Assembly: GCA_030837965.1 (NCBI GenBank)
Contig: JAUTXP010000014.1
Span: forward strand, 72,605 to 136,604
Direction of reading: 5' to 3'
DNA: 64,000 nucleotides
From: Acidimicrobiaceae bacterium
GTDB taxonomy: Bacteria > Actinomycetota > Acidimicrobiia > Acidimicrobiales > JAUTXP01
This document shows, piece after piece, positions 49,940 to 58,979 of this stretch. The first letter of the stretch is position 1. Each line of letters starts with the position of its first letter. Below the pieces are notes generated by a model. The model did no database searches. It was not told the DNA's origin and saw only the letters and a program-made list of their open reading frames with translations. The position numbers and the translations under genes were made by a program.

Positions 49940-50917
49940 ATGGACTGGCGTCGGTGGGTGGGGGGCCTCGGGCGCACGTTGATCGCGGCGGGCACGCTGA
50001 TCCTGCTGTTCGTCGTGTACCAGCTTTGGGGCACCGGCATCGCCGAGGCCCGCAGCCAGCGGGGCCTGGTCGACGACTTCCGCCGGGCCCATCCCGGCCT
50101 GGCTCGGGGCGGGCCCAGTACCACTGGTGTGCCCGGCCCGGAGCCGACGACCACCACCACCTTCCCCGACGCGCCCGGCCCGGCCCCCACCGGCTCGGCC
50201 GTGGCCATCATCCGCATCCCCAAGATCGGGGTGGACAAGGCCGTGGTCGAAGGGGTGGCCCTGTCCGACCTCAAGAAGGGGCCCGGGCACTACTCGGCCA
50301 CGCCCATGCCGGGCCAGCCCGGCAACGCGGCCATCGCCGGGCACCGGACCACGTACGGGGCGCCCTTCTACCGGCTGGACGAGCTGTCCAAGGGCGACAA
50401 GATCTACGTCACCACTCCCCAGGGGGCGTTCGAGTACCACGTGCGCGAGACGCAGGTGGTGAAGCCGTCAGACGTGTTCGTGCTCGACTCCACGCCCGAC
50501 AACCGGCTCACCCTGACCACCTGCAACCCGCGGTTCTCGGCCCGCCAGCGCATGGTCGTGGTGTCCGACTTGATCGGCCCGGCCGCGCCCGCGCCGCCGC
50601 CGTCGGCCGTCGTCCCTGGTCCCGGCCCCGAGGGCGGAGACAACCCGGTGGTAGGGAGCACGACCACCACCACGACTGGGTCGGGCACTGAGTCCGAGCC
50701 CGGCTCGCAGTTCGAAGGCGGCCTGTCCGGCCAGCGTGCCCCCAAGGGACCGGCGCTGTTGTGGGGACTGGCCGCCGCGCTGGTGGCATTCGGCGTGTGG
50801 GTCCTGTCTCGGCGCTGGCGGCGCTGGCCTGCGTACCTGTTGGGCGCCCCGGTGTTCTTGCTCGTGCTGTTCGTGTTCTTCGAGAACTTCAGCCGCCTCC
50901 TGCCCGCCAACTTCTAA
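49940..50917 (+). CDS. Class E-like sortase
   Basis: N-terminal TM; IRIPKIGVDKAVVEGV; GNAAIAGHRTTYGAPFYRLDEL; LTLTTCNPRFSARQRMVV (catalytic TLxTC...R); C-terminal TM. Confidence 0.9.
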   Translation: MDWRRWVGGLGRTLIAAGTLILLFVVYQLWGTGIAEARSQRGLVDDFRRAHPGLARGGPSTTGVPGPEPTTTTTFPDAPGPAPTGSAVAIIRIPKIGVDKAVVEGVALSDLKKGPGHYSATPMPGQPGNAAIAGHRTTYGAPFYRLDELSKGDKIYVTTPQGAFEYHVRETQVVKPSDVFVLDSTPDNRLTLTTCNPRFSARQRMVVVSDLIGPAAPAPPPSAVVPGPGPEGGDNPVVGSTTTTTTGSGTESEPGSQFEGGLSGQRAPKGPALLWGLAAALVAFGVWVLSRRWRRWPAYLLGAPVFLLVLFVFFENFSRLLPANF

Positions 50918-50953
50918 AGCCCCCGCCCGCCCCGCCGCCGCCCCCACGCCGCC

Positions 50954-51014
50954 TTCTCGCATTTGGGCGTACTTGCGTCGACTCTTCCGCCAGAACCACG
51001 CCCAAATGCGAGAA
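50954..51014. repeat. Family-2 stem-loop, copy 2 (TTCTCGCATTTGGGCGT-N27-ACGCCCAAATGCGAGAA)
   Basis: Perfect 17-bp inverted repeat, 27-nt loop, in the convergent gap between sortase and ccdA. Confidence 0.95.
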
Positions 51015-51087
51015 CAACCACCGCCGGCGGGCGTGCGGGCCGGGGCCGGCGCCGGGGTCGGGTCGGGCCCCAGGCAGGGCGGGCGTT

Positions 51088-51855
51088 TTAGATCTTGGCC
51101 AGGCGGTCCAGGCCGACGCGCTCCATCCACCGCAGGATCGTGGCCGACATGCGGTTCACCTCCCCGGCGAACAGCAGCAAACCGAACGCCACCAGCAGCA
51201 CGCCCGACACCAGGTTGATGATCCGGTAGTGCCGCTTCACCCAAGCGAACGCGGTCGTCAGCCGCCCGAACGCCAGCCCGGTCACCACGAACGGCACGCC
51301 CAGCCCGAGCGAGTAGAAGAACAGCAACAAGATGCCCTGCGTGAGCTGCGCCCCAGTCGCGGCGTAGATCAGGATGGGCCCGAGCACGGGGCCGATGCAC
51401 GGCGTCCACCCGAAGGCGAAGGCCATCCCCATCACGGGCGCGCCCCAGTCGCCCAGTCGGGACGGCGAGATGTGGAACCGTCGCTCCGTCTGCATGACCC
51501 GGGGCGAGATGAACCCGGCCAGGAACAGCCCCATCACCACGATCACCGCGCCGCTGAGCTGCTCGAGGCCGCGCTGATGGTCCTGCAACGTGCGACCCAC
51601 CGTGCTCGCGGCCGCGCCCAACGACACGAACACCACGGTGAACCCGAGCACGAACAGCACGGTCGAGCGCAGGATCTGCCGGGTGTCGGCCTTGGTCTGC
51701 ACAGACAACTGCCCGGCACTCACCCCCGACATCAGCGAGATGTAGCCCGGTACGAGCGGCAGCACGCAAGGCGACAGGAACGACAGCATCCCCGCACCGA
51801 AGGCGCCGAGCCACCCCAACGGCCCGGTCGACAGCGCCAACAGCAACGCCACCAC
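51088..51855 (-). CDS. ccdA: Cytochrome c biogenesis protein CcdA/DsbD-like
   Basis: GAFGAGMLSFLSPCVLPLVPGYISLMSG; GMAFAFGWTPCIGPVLGPIL. Confidence 0.93.
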   Translation of the reverse strand: MVALLLALSTGPLGWLGAFGAGMLSFLSPCVLPLVPGYISLMSGVSAGQLSVQTKADTRQILRSTVLFVLGFTVVFVSLGAAASTVGRTLQDHQRGLEQLSGAVIVVMGLFLAGFISPRVMQTERRFHISPSRLGDWGAPVMGMAFAFGWTPCIGPVLGPILIYAATGAQLTQGILLLFFYSLGLGVPFVVTGLAFGRLTTAFAWVKRHYRIINLVSGVLLVAFGLLLFAGEVNRMSATILRWMERVGLDRLAKI

Positions 51856-51861
51856 GCCCGC

Positions 51862-52596
51862 CTATCGGCCCTGGAACCGGGGCGTCCTGCGCTCCCGGAA
51901 TGCGGCCATCCCCTCGGCCAGGTCCTCGCTCCCCCACGCCCGGCGCACGGCCTCATCAACCGACGGATCGTCGGCCGCCGCCTCCAACCGGGTCAGCGCC
52001 AGCTTGTGGCCGGCCATGGTCAGCGGGGCCAGCTTTGACGCCATCGAATCGGCCCACGCCAGGGCGTCGTCCAGCCCGCCGAGCCGATGCACCAGGCCGA
52101 GCGACAGGGCCTGCTCGCCCGACACCTCCTCGGCGGCCAACAGCATCCCCTGCGCAGGCCCGAAGCCAGCGAGCCGGGCCAGACGCTGCACGGTCCAATG
52201 GTCGACCATCAGGCCCAGCTTGGCCGCGGGGATGCCGAAGCGGGCATCGGCCGCGGCCACCCGCAAGTCGCAGGCCACGGCCAACTGCGTGCCCGCGCCC
52301 AGGGCGGCGCCGGACACCGCGGCCAGCACCGGGACCGGCACCGAGACGAGCGCGTCCAGCAACGATCGCAACGCGCCCCGAAAGTCCGAGTCCTCCACGC
52401 CCTGCAAGTCCGCGCCGGCACAGAAGTGGCCGCCCGCCCCAGTCAGGACAACGACACGCACCCCCTCGGCCACGAACGACCTGAGCCCGTCCTCCAGCTC
52501 GACGCACGACTGCGTGTCCACCGCGTTGCGCCGCTCGGGCCGCTCGATGGTCAACACCCCGACGCGCCCGTCGGCCTGCGAGTCCCGACCGATCAC
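51862..52596 (-). CDS. Enoyl-CoA hydratase/isomerase family protein
   Basis: VGVLTIERPERRNAVDTQSCVELEDGLRSF...VVLTGAGGHFCAGADLQG...PVLAAVSGAALGAGTQLAVACDLRVAA. Confidence 0.9.
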   Translation of the reverse strand: MIGRDSQADGRVGVLTIERPERRNAVDTQSCVELEDGLRSFVAEGVRVVVLTGAGGHFCAGADLQGVEDSDFRGALRSLLDALVSVPVPVLAAVSGAALGAGTQLAVACDLRVAAADARFGIPAAKLGLMVDHWTVQRLARLAGFGPAQGMLLAAEEVSGEQALSLGLVHRLGGLDDALAWADSMASKLAPLTMAGHKLALTRLEAAADDPSVDEAVRRAWGSEDLAEGMAAFRERRTPRFQGR

Positions 52597-52628
52597 CCGA
52601 TCACCCGATCACCCGATCACCCGATCAC
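52591..52628. repeat. 8-bp simple sequence repeat (GATCACCC)4.75 spanning the start codon of the enoyl-CoA hydratase gene
   Basis: Units at 52591, 52599, 52607, 52615, and partial at 52623. Confidence 0.95.
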
Positions 52629-52660
52629 GACAGTCACGGCGACCGCCGAGGTCGCGGCGA

Positions 52661-52891
52661 TCACTCGATCACGGCGATGAGGTCGCCCTCCTGGATCTGG
52701 TCGTCGGGTTTGACCCGGACGTCGGTCACCGTGCCCGCCACAGGCGCCTCGACCGGGATCTCCATCTTCATCGACTCCAGGATGGCGAGGGTGTCCCCCT
52801 CGGCCACGCTCTGGCCCGGCTCCACGTGCACTTGCCACACGTTGGCCGTGATTTCAGCGCGAACCTCGGTCACCAGGGCAGGATAGGCCAC
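52661..52891 (-). CDS. Small biotin/lipoyl attachment (BCCP-like) protein
   Basis: EITANVWQVHVEPGQSVAEGDTLAILESMKMEIPVEAPVAGTV (ESMKMEIP biotinylation motif). Confidence 0.9.
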   Translation of the reverse strand: MAYPALVTEVRAEITANVWQVHVEPGQSVAEGDTLAILESMKMEIPVEAPVAGTVTDVRVKPDDQIQEGDLIAVIE

Positions 52892-53137
52892 GTGTTCCTC
52901 ATCTCCTTGGTGATCGGCGGCCTTGTGATCGGCGCTCTGGGCAGGCTGGCCATCCCCGGCCCCAACCCCATGAGCATCGGCATGACCATCCTCGTGGGCA
53001 TCGGCGGGTCGCTCGTCGGCGGCGCCGTGGGCTACGTCCTCACCGGCGGGCGCCGCCCGGGCGGGTGGGTGCTGGCCGTACTCAGCGCCGCGGGTATCGT
53101 CTGGCTCATACAACGCCCCAGACGCAGCGCCGTCTAG
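52892..53137 (+). CDS. GlsB/YeaQ/YmgE-family membrane protein
   Basis: FLISLVIGGLVIGALGRLAIPGPNPMSIGMTILVGIGGSLVGGAVGYVL. Confidence 0.75.
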   Translation: MFLISLVIGGLVIGALGRLAIPGPNPMSIGMTILVGIGGSLVGGAVGYVLTGGRRPGGWVLAVLSAAGIVWLIQRPRRSAV

Positions 53138-53185
53138 CCCTTGGCCGTCTAGCCCTTGGCCGTGCAGCCGGCCAACCCAGACCGG

Positions 53186-54169
53186 CTATCGGGTCTGGTG
53201 GGCCAAGGCGTCGATGTCGGCGTCCACCATCATCTCCACCAACGAGGCGAAGTCGACCTCGGGCGTCCAGCCCAGCACGTCACGCGCCTTGGCCGAGTCG
53301 CCGACCAACAGGTCGACCTCGGCCGGTCGGAAGAAGCGCTCGTCGATCTCGACGTGGTCCTCCCACTTCAGCCCGGCCCGGGAGAAGGCGATGTCGCAGA
53401 ACTCCCGCACGGCATGGGTCTCGTTGGTCGACACCACGAAGTCGCTGGGCTCGTCCTGCTGGAGCATGAGCCACATGGCCCGGACGTAGTCCCCCGCGAA
53501 GCCCCAGTCCCGTTGGGCGTCGAGGTTCCCGAGGGCGAGCTTGTCCTGAAGGCCGTGCTTGATGCGGGCCACCGCATGGGTGATCTTGCGGGTCACGAAC
53601 TCCAACCCGCGGCGGGGCGACTCGTGGTTGAACAGGATCCCGCTCGACGCGTGCAGGCCGTAGGACTCCCGGTAGTTCACGGTGATCCAGTGGCCGTAGA
53701 GCTTGGCCACTCCGTAGGGACTTCGGGGGTAGAACGGCGTGCTCTCTCGTTGCGGGACCTCGACCACCTTGCCGAACATCTCGCTCGACGAGGCCTGGTA
53801 GAAGCGGATCTCGGGGTCGACGATGCGGATGGCGTCGAGGACCCGCGTGACCCCGAGGGCAGTCGTCTCGCCGGTGAGCACGGGCTGGGCGAACGACGTC
53901 TGCACGAACGACTGGGCGGCCAGGTTGTAGACCTCGCTGGGCCGGTACTCCCGAAGCACATGGATGATGGACGCCTCGTCCAGCAAGTCCCCCTGGGCCC
54001 GCGGATCGAGGATCAACCGGTCCTGGATGTGGGCGATGCGCTCGAAGTTCAGCGTGCTGCTGCGCCGGATCATGCCGACCACCTCGTAGCCCTGGTCGAG
54101 CAGCAGCTCGGCGAGGTAGGAGCCGTCCTGGCCGGTGATGCCGGTGATGAGGGCGCGTCGTGCGGGCAT
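53186..54169 (-). CDS. gmd: GDP-mannose 4,6-dehydratase
   Basis: [86 protein letters not shown]. Confidence 0.93.
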   Translation of the reverse strand: MPARRALITGITGQDGSYLAELLLDQGYEVVGMIRRSSTLNFERIAHIQDRLILDPRAQGDLLDEASIIHVLREYRPSEVYNLAAQSFVQTSFAQPVLTGETTALGVTRVLDAIRIVDPEIRFYQASSSEMFGKVVEVPQRESTPFYPRSPYGVAKLYGHWITVNYRESYGLHASSGILFNHESPRRGLEFVTRKITHAVARIKHGLQDKLALGNLDAQRDWGFAGDYVRAMWLMLQQDEPSDFVVSTNETHAVREFCDIAFSRAGLKWEDHVEIDERFFRPAEVDLLVGDSAKARDVLGWTPEVDFASLVEMMVDADIDALAHQTR

Positions 54170-54282
54170 CCCCTTGTTCTACTGGCTGGCCCAGGGGCGT
54201 CTGCTAACTCAGGTAGCACCTGGCCGAATCCCTGGGGCGCGGCTCGCCCAAGCCACCACCGCCAGCACCCCCACCACCGCCA

Positions 54283-54540
54283 TCAGGGTGGCGGCTCCAA
54301 GCCCGTGACCAGCTCGCTCGGGTCCACGCCGAGGGCCTTGGCCAGTTTGAGCACGGTGCCGATGGTCGGGTCGTGGCGGCCCTGCTCGATGAAGCCCACA
54401 TAGGTCCGGTGGATGCCCGCCCGCTCGGCCAGCACCTCCTGCGAGACGATCGTGCGCCCCGGCGGCGGCGGAAGGGCCAACCGCCTGCGCCTGACGCGGT
54501 CGGCCAGCTCGACCAGGTAGGGCTTGCGGGGCCGGGGCAT
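54283..54540 (-). CDS. XRE-family HTH regulator
   Basis: LADRVRRRRLAL...SQEVLAERAGIHRTYVGFIEQGRHDPTIGTVLKLAKALGVDPSELV. Confidence 0.85.
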   Translation of the reverse strand: MPRPRKPYLVELADRVRRRRLALPPPPGRTIVSQEVLAERAGIHRTYVGFIEQGRHDPTIGTVLKLAKALGVDPSELVTGLEPPP

Positions 54541-54601
54541 GACCCGGCCCATGGGAGCCGGGTGCTGACCATGCGTCTACAGACGACACATAGCAACCCA
54601 A

Positions 54602-54632
54602 CTTTTCCACAGCACCTGCTGCTGTGGAAAAG
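54602..54632. repeat. Family-1 palindrome, copy 3 (CTTTTCCACAGCA-cctgc-TGCTGTGGAAAAG)
   Basis: Identical over 32 nt (with preceding A) to copy 2; 28 bp downstream of the carboxyltransferase stop. Confidence 0.95.
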
Positions 54633-54660
54633 TTCGCGGGTAGGGCGACCAGGGCGTCGG

Positions 54661-56241
54661 TCAGACGGGCAGGACGCCGTGCTTGCGCCAGGGGCGCTGC
54701 ACCTGCTTGGTGCGCGACGCCTGGAGGCCGCGCCAGATGGCCAGGCGGGTCTCGGCCGGGTCGATGATGTCGTCCACCTGCGCGTGCCCGGCCGCGATGT
54801 ACGGGTCGATGTTCTTGCGCAACTGGTCGGCCATGGCCAGGCGGGTCTCGTCGCGCTCCTTGCCCTCGGGGATGGCGTCCAACTGCTTGCGCATGATGAT
54901 GTTGACCATCCCGTCCGGCCCCATCACCGCGATCTCGGCCGTCGGCCAGGCCGCGATGTAGTCGGCCTCGTACGCCGTCCCGTTCATCACGAAGTACCCG
55001 GCGCCGTAGGCCTTGCGCAGCACGATGGTCACCTTGGGCACGGTCGCCTCGGACACGGCGAACAGCATCTTGGCCCCGTGCCGGATGATGCCCTGCTTCT
55101 CGACAGCCGACCCCACGATGAACCCGGGGACGTCTTGCAGGAACACGAGCGGGATGCCAAAGGCGTCGCACAGCCACACGAACCGGGCCGCCTTGTCGGC
55201 CGAGTTCACGTCCAGCGTCCCGCCCAGCACCTTGGGCTGCGAGGCCACGATCCCCACCGGCTGTCCGCCCACGCGAGCGAACGCGGTGATCACGTTCTTG
55301 GCCCACTCGGGCTTCATCGGGAAGACCTCGCCGTCGTCCACCACCGCCTCGATGACGCGGTACATGTCGTAGGCCCGGCGGGGCGCGGTGGGGACGATGT
55401 CGTACAGCTCCTCGCATCGACGGTCGACCGGGTCGCTGCACTGGCGCACGGGCGGCGACTCCTGGTTGTGCGAAGGAAAGAACGACAAGTAGCGACGGAT
55501 GGTCTGAAGGCACGACGCGTCGTCCTCCACCTCCAGGTCGGCCACGCCGCTGACCTTGGTGTGGACGCCAGACCCGCCCATCTCCTCCTCGCTCACGTCC
55601 TCGCCCGTGGCCGCCTTGACCAGATGCCGACCGCCCAAGGCCATGGACGAGTTGCCTTTCACCATGGGGATGAAGTCGGCCAACGCAGGGATGTAGGCCG
55701 TGCCCGCGGCGCAGTGCCCGAGCATGGCCGCGACCTGCGGCACCACGCCCGACAGCGTGACCTGCTCGCGGAACAGCGCCCCCGCGGCCGCGAACGTGGA
55801 GCCGGTCGACTGTTGGATGCGGGCGCCCGCGGAGTCGAGCAGCCACACCATGGGGATGCGCTGACGCTCGGCCAGCTCGCGCATGCGCGCCGTCTTGTGC
55901 TCCCCCACCCCGCCCATCGACCCGGCCATGACGGTGAAGTCGTACGCCATGACCGCGACGCGCCGGCCGTCGATCAACCCGATGCCCGCCACCATGCCGT
56001 CCGCGGCCAGGTACCCCTTGTCGGCTTGCAACTGCGGGTCCATGGAGTCGGCCAGCAACCCGTACTCGATGAACGTGCCCGCGTCGACCAGCGCGTCGAT
56101 GCGCTCGCGCACCGGCCATTTGCCCAACGACCGCTGCCGCTCGACGCGCTCGGGGCCGCCCATGGCGTAGGCCCGCTCGCGTCGGCCACGCAGGTCCTCG
56201 ACGAGCGGCTTCCAGTCGTGCAGGGACGGGTCGTCAGCCAC
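54661..56241 (-). CDS. Acyl-CoA carboxylase carboxyltransferase subunit
   Basis: MMGSMGGVGEHKTARMRELAERQRIPMVWLLDSAGARIQ; LGHCAAGTAYIPALADF; FGIPLVFLQDVPGFIVGSAVEKQGIIRHGAKMLFAVSEATVPKVTIVLRKAYGAGYFVMNG. Confidence 0.93.
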   Translation of the reverse strand: MADDPSLHDWKPLVEDLRGRRERAYAMGGPERVERQRSLGKWPVRERIDALVDAGTFIEYGLLADSMDPQLQADKGYLAADGMVAGIGLIDGRRVAVMAYDFTVMAGSMGGVGEHKTARMRELAERQRIPMVWLLDSAGARIQQSTGSTFAAAGALFREQVTLSGVVPQVAAMLGHCAAGTAYIPALADFIPMVKGNSSMALGGRHLVKAATGEDVSEEEMGGSGVHTKVSGVADLEVEDDASCLQTIRRYLSFFPSHNQESPPVRQCSDPVDRRCEELYDIVPTAPRRAYDMYRVIEAVVDDGEVFPMKPEWAKNVITAFARVGGQPVGIVASQPKVLGGTLDVNSADKAARFVWLCDAFGIPLVFLQDVPGFIVGSAVEKQGIIRHGAKMLFAVSEATVPKVTIVLRKAYGAGYFVMNGTAYEADYIAAWPTAEIAVMGPDGMVNIIMRKQLDAIPEGKERDETRLAMADQLRKNIDPYIAAGHAQVDDIIDPAETRLAIWRGLQASRTKQVQRPWRKHGVLPV

Positions 56242-57020
56242 TAGCGGCCTTTCCATTGAGGCGCTCGCTTCTCGACGAACGCGGTGATGCCTTCCTTCGA
56301 GTCCTCGGTCATGGTGGTGAGGGTGAGCATCGGGTGCAGGAGCTTGAGGGCCTCGGCCGCCCCTTGGTCCCACACCGCGTAGAACGAGTCGCGACCGAGC
56401 TTGACGATGGCGGGCGACTTGGACGCCAGCGCGCCGGCCAGATCGGCCACGGCCGCGTCCAACTCGTCGACCGGGACGACCCGATTCACGAACCCGATGC
56501 GCTCGGCCTCGTCGGCTTTGACCCGCCTGCCGGTGAGCATCAGCTCCAACACCTTCTTGGGCGGCATCGACCGCACCAGCGGCACCGTGATCATGTACGG
56601 CCACAGGCCCACGTCGATCTCGGGCGTGCCGAATTGGGCATCGTCGGCGGCCACCACGAAGTCATGGGCCAACGCCAGCCCGAACCCGCCCGCTAACGCG
56701 TAGCCGCGGATGCGCGCAATCGTCGGCTTGCCCAACATCCACATGTCGTTGAAGAGCCGGGCCAACTCCCCCCTGCCCTCGTGCAGGTCGACAAACCCTG
56801 CGCCCTCGGCCATCCCGGTGAGGTCGGCGCCCGCGCAGTACGCCTTGTCGCCCGCGCCGGTGGTCACGATCACGCGCACGTCGGGGTCGTCCTTGGCCAC
56901 GGCCAGCAGTCGCCGCATCTCGCGCAATACGTCCCACGACATGGCGTTGCGGCGCTCCGGGCGGTTGATGGTGATGCGGCCGATCCCGTCGGCCACCTCC
57001 CAGAGAACCTCTTCGGACAT
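56241..57020 (-). CDS. Enoyl-CoA hydratase/isomerase family protein
   Basis: GIGRITINRPERRNAMSWDVLREMRRLL; VIVTTGAGDKAYCAGADLTGMAEG; GYALAGGFGLALAHDFVVAADDAQFGTPEIDVGLWPYMITVPLVRSMPPKK. Confidence 0.92.
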   Translation of the reverse strand: MSEEVLWEVADGIGRITINRPERRNAMSWDVLREMRRLLAVAKDDPDVRVIVTTGAGDKAYCAGADLTGMAEGAGFVDLHEGRGELARLFNDMWMLGKPTIARIRGYALAGGFGLALAHDFVVAADDAQFGTPEIDVGLWPYMITVPLVRSMPPKKVLELMLTGRRVKADEAERIGFVNRVVPVDELDAAVADLAGALASKSPAIVKLGRDSFYAVWDQGAAEALKLLHPMLTLTTMTEDSKEGITAFVEKRAPQWKGR

Positions 57021-57046
57021 AGGGCCGGACGGTAGCCTCAGGAGAG

Positions 57047-57556
57047 ATGCGCTTCACGACCGTCGCCCTCGTCGCGGGCGTGGTGGCGGGCCTGCTCGCA
57101 GGCGGACGCCTGGCCAACCTGGGCCGGCGCGGCTTCCGAGGCTGGCCGTTCCTGGCCGCGGGCCTGGTCCTGCCGCTCCTCCCGAACGCCGGCGCGCTGG
57201 GCGCGTCCTACCTCTGCTTGTTGGCCTTCGCGCTGCTCAACCTGCGGGTGCCCGGCATGGGACTGCTGGCCGTGGGACTGGGCCTGAACGCGTTGGTCGT
57301 GGGCGTCAACGCAGGGATGCCCGTGCACCAGGGCGACGCCGCCCTGTCGGGGAAGCACCACGCGGAGACGGGCTCCGACTCGCTCACCTTCTTGGACGAC
57401 CGCGTGCCCGTCGACCCGCTGGACGAGGTGCTGTCCTTCGGCGATCTGGTGCTGGCCGTGGGCCTGGTGGTGACCGCCTCTTCACTGGTGCGGCGCCCAC
57501 CCGAAGGGCGCCACGCTCAACTGGCCGAGGAGAGCGCGGGACCGCGGCTGAGATAA
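57047..57556 (+). CDS. DUF5317 family membrane protein
   Basis: LVAGVVAGLLAGGRLANL...GLGLNALVVGVNAGMPV...VPVDPLDEVLSFGDLVLAVGLVV. Confidence 0.8.
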   Translation: MRFTTVALVAGVVAGLLAGGRLANLGRRGFRGWPFLAAGLVLPLLPNAGALGASYLCLLAFALLNLRVPGMGLLAVGLGLNALVVGVNAGMPVHQGDAALSGKHHAETGSDSLTFLDDRVPVDPLDEVLSFGDLVLAVGLVVTASSLVRRPPEGRHAQLAEESAGPRLR

Positions 57557-58125
57557 CGGTTGAGCGCATGCAGGGTGGCGCGTGCGGCCGCCTCCTCCAC
57601 GCTCGACCCGCGGGCCACGCCATAGCGGGTGCCGCCCGCGTCCTCGGGCTCGAGGATCACGATGACGGCGTGCTCCGTCTCGCTCCCCACCGGTGCGGCC
57701 GCAGCCTCGACCCGAAAAGGGAGGACGGCGCCCAGGTCGCTCAAGGCCCGCAAGGTGGCGTCCACTGCGTCGGAGGGCGATCCGGCCGAGGCCCGACCCA
57801 CCGTCTGCACCCCTTGGTGGGCCAGGTGGACCTCCATCTCCTGCGAGAAGCGCTCCACCCGGACCGACACGAGCTGGACCCGCCCGCGATCGGCCGAGGC
57901 CATCGACTGCACCTCGTGGATGTCGACCACCACGGCCCGGGCCACCGAGGCGCGCGCGTGCTGCACGACCTGGCGGCGCAAGGCGGCGATGCCAGACGTG
58001 ACTTCGGCCTCGACGTGGACGACGAGGGCGTCGTCCTCCTCGGTGAAACCGACGCCAGCCACACCGGGCAGCCGGCGCAAGGCGAGTTCCAGCCGATCGA
58101 GCGGCGTGGCGCGCAGCGAATTCAC
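57517..58125 (-). CDS. Hypothetical protein
   Basis: ORF abutting the GGDEF gene; VAGVGFTEEDDALVVHVEAEV...ARAVVVDIHEV; overlaps DUF5317 3' end. Confidence 0.7.
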   Translation of the reverse strand: MNSLRATPLDRLELALRRLPGVAGVGFTEEDDALVVHVEAEVTSGIAALRRQVVQHARASVARAVVVDIHEVQSMASADRGRVQLVSVRVERFSQEMEVHLAHQGVQTVGRASAGSPSDAVDATLRALSDLGAVLPFRVEAAAAPVGSETEHAVIVILEPEDAGGTRYGVARGSSVEEAAARATLHALNRYLSRGPALSSAS

Positions 58126-58979
58126 CGCGCCCGCTTGGCCTGGTAGAGGCGCTCGTCGGCCAGTCGGTAGAGCTCATTGACGTCGGTGGCCTCGTCGGGG
58201 GCCAGGGCCACGCCGACGGAGAACCCGGTCTCGCTGGACTGGAGGATGCCGCCCAGTGCGCCGCGCAGACGGGCCACGATGGCGTCGATCGTCTCGAGCT
58301 GGCTGTTGGCCAGGATGATGGCGAACTCGTCGCCGCCGATGCGCGCCGCGATGTCGCCCGATCGCAGCGAGTGCCGCAGCGCGGAGCCGATGGCCCGCAG
58401 CACGCGGTCGCCGCCGTCGTGGCCGTGCTTGTCGTTGATGATCTTGAAATTGTCGAGGTCCAACAGGGCCAAGCCGAAGGGCCACCCGTAGCGCAGGCTG
58501 CGCGACGAGGCCTGGCTCAACAGGTCGTCGAAGGACCGCCGGTTCATCAGCCCGGTCAGCGCGTCGTGGCTGGCGTCGTGGCGCAACAGCTCCAACTGAA
58601 GGGCCACGGCGGACAGGTGGGTCACCACCGTCTCCAGCTCGTCGTCGCCGTGGTCGGGGATGGTGTGCAGGCCTGCGGGCATCTCCACCAGCGGCCGCAG
58701 CGGCCAGTCGGATGCGGGCCTGCGTCCGGCCCGGAAGACCTGGCGGCCCAGGGTCACGTCGTCGATGACCACGGCTGCGTCGTGCCAGCCCGCGTCGTCG
58801 ATGAGCCGGTCGAGGAGGTCGTAGATGAAACCCAGCCCCGAGTCCGCGTGGGCCAGATCCTGCGTCAGGGTCGACAAGCTCATCGGCAGGCCCATGCCTT
58901 CCGACTCACTCAACCCGCTCATGTTTTCCGCTACGACCCGACGCAGTCCGCGTCGACGTACGGCACCGACCTGGCTCAT
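58122..58979 (-). CDS. GGDEF-domain diguanylate cyclase (site RIGGDEF)
   Basis: HDALTGLMNRRSFDDLLSQA...IAARIGGDEFAIILANSQLE. Confidence 0.92.
   Translation of the reverse strand: MSQVGAVRRRGLRRVVAENMSGLSESEGMGLPMSLSTLTQDLAHADSGLGFIYDLLDRLIDDAGWHDAAVVIDDVTLGRQVFRAGRRPASDWPLRPLVEMPAGLHTIPDHGDDELETVVTHLSAVALQLELLRHDASHDALTGLMNRRSFDDLLSQASSRSLRYGWPFGLALLDLDNFKIINDKHGHDGGDRVLRAIGSALRHSLRSGDIAARIGGDEFAIILANSQLETIDAIVARLRGALGGILQSSETGFSVGVALAPDEATDVNELYRLADERLYQAKRAR

Noticed and set aside
54209-56119. 636-aa minus-strand ORF overlapping gmd-side region and carboxyltransferase
   Set aside because: Out-of-frame with the clear carboxyltransferase gene; R/G-rich low-complexity translation.
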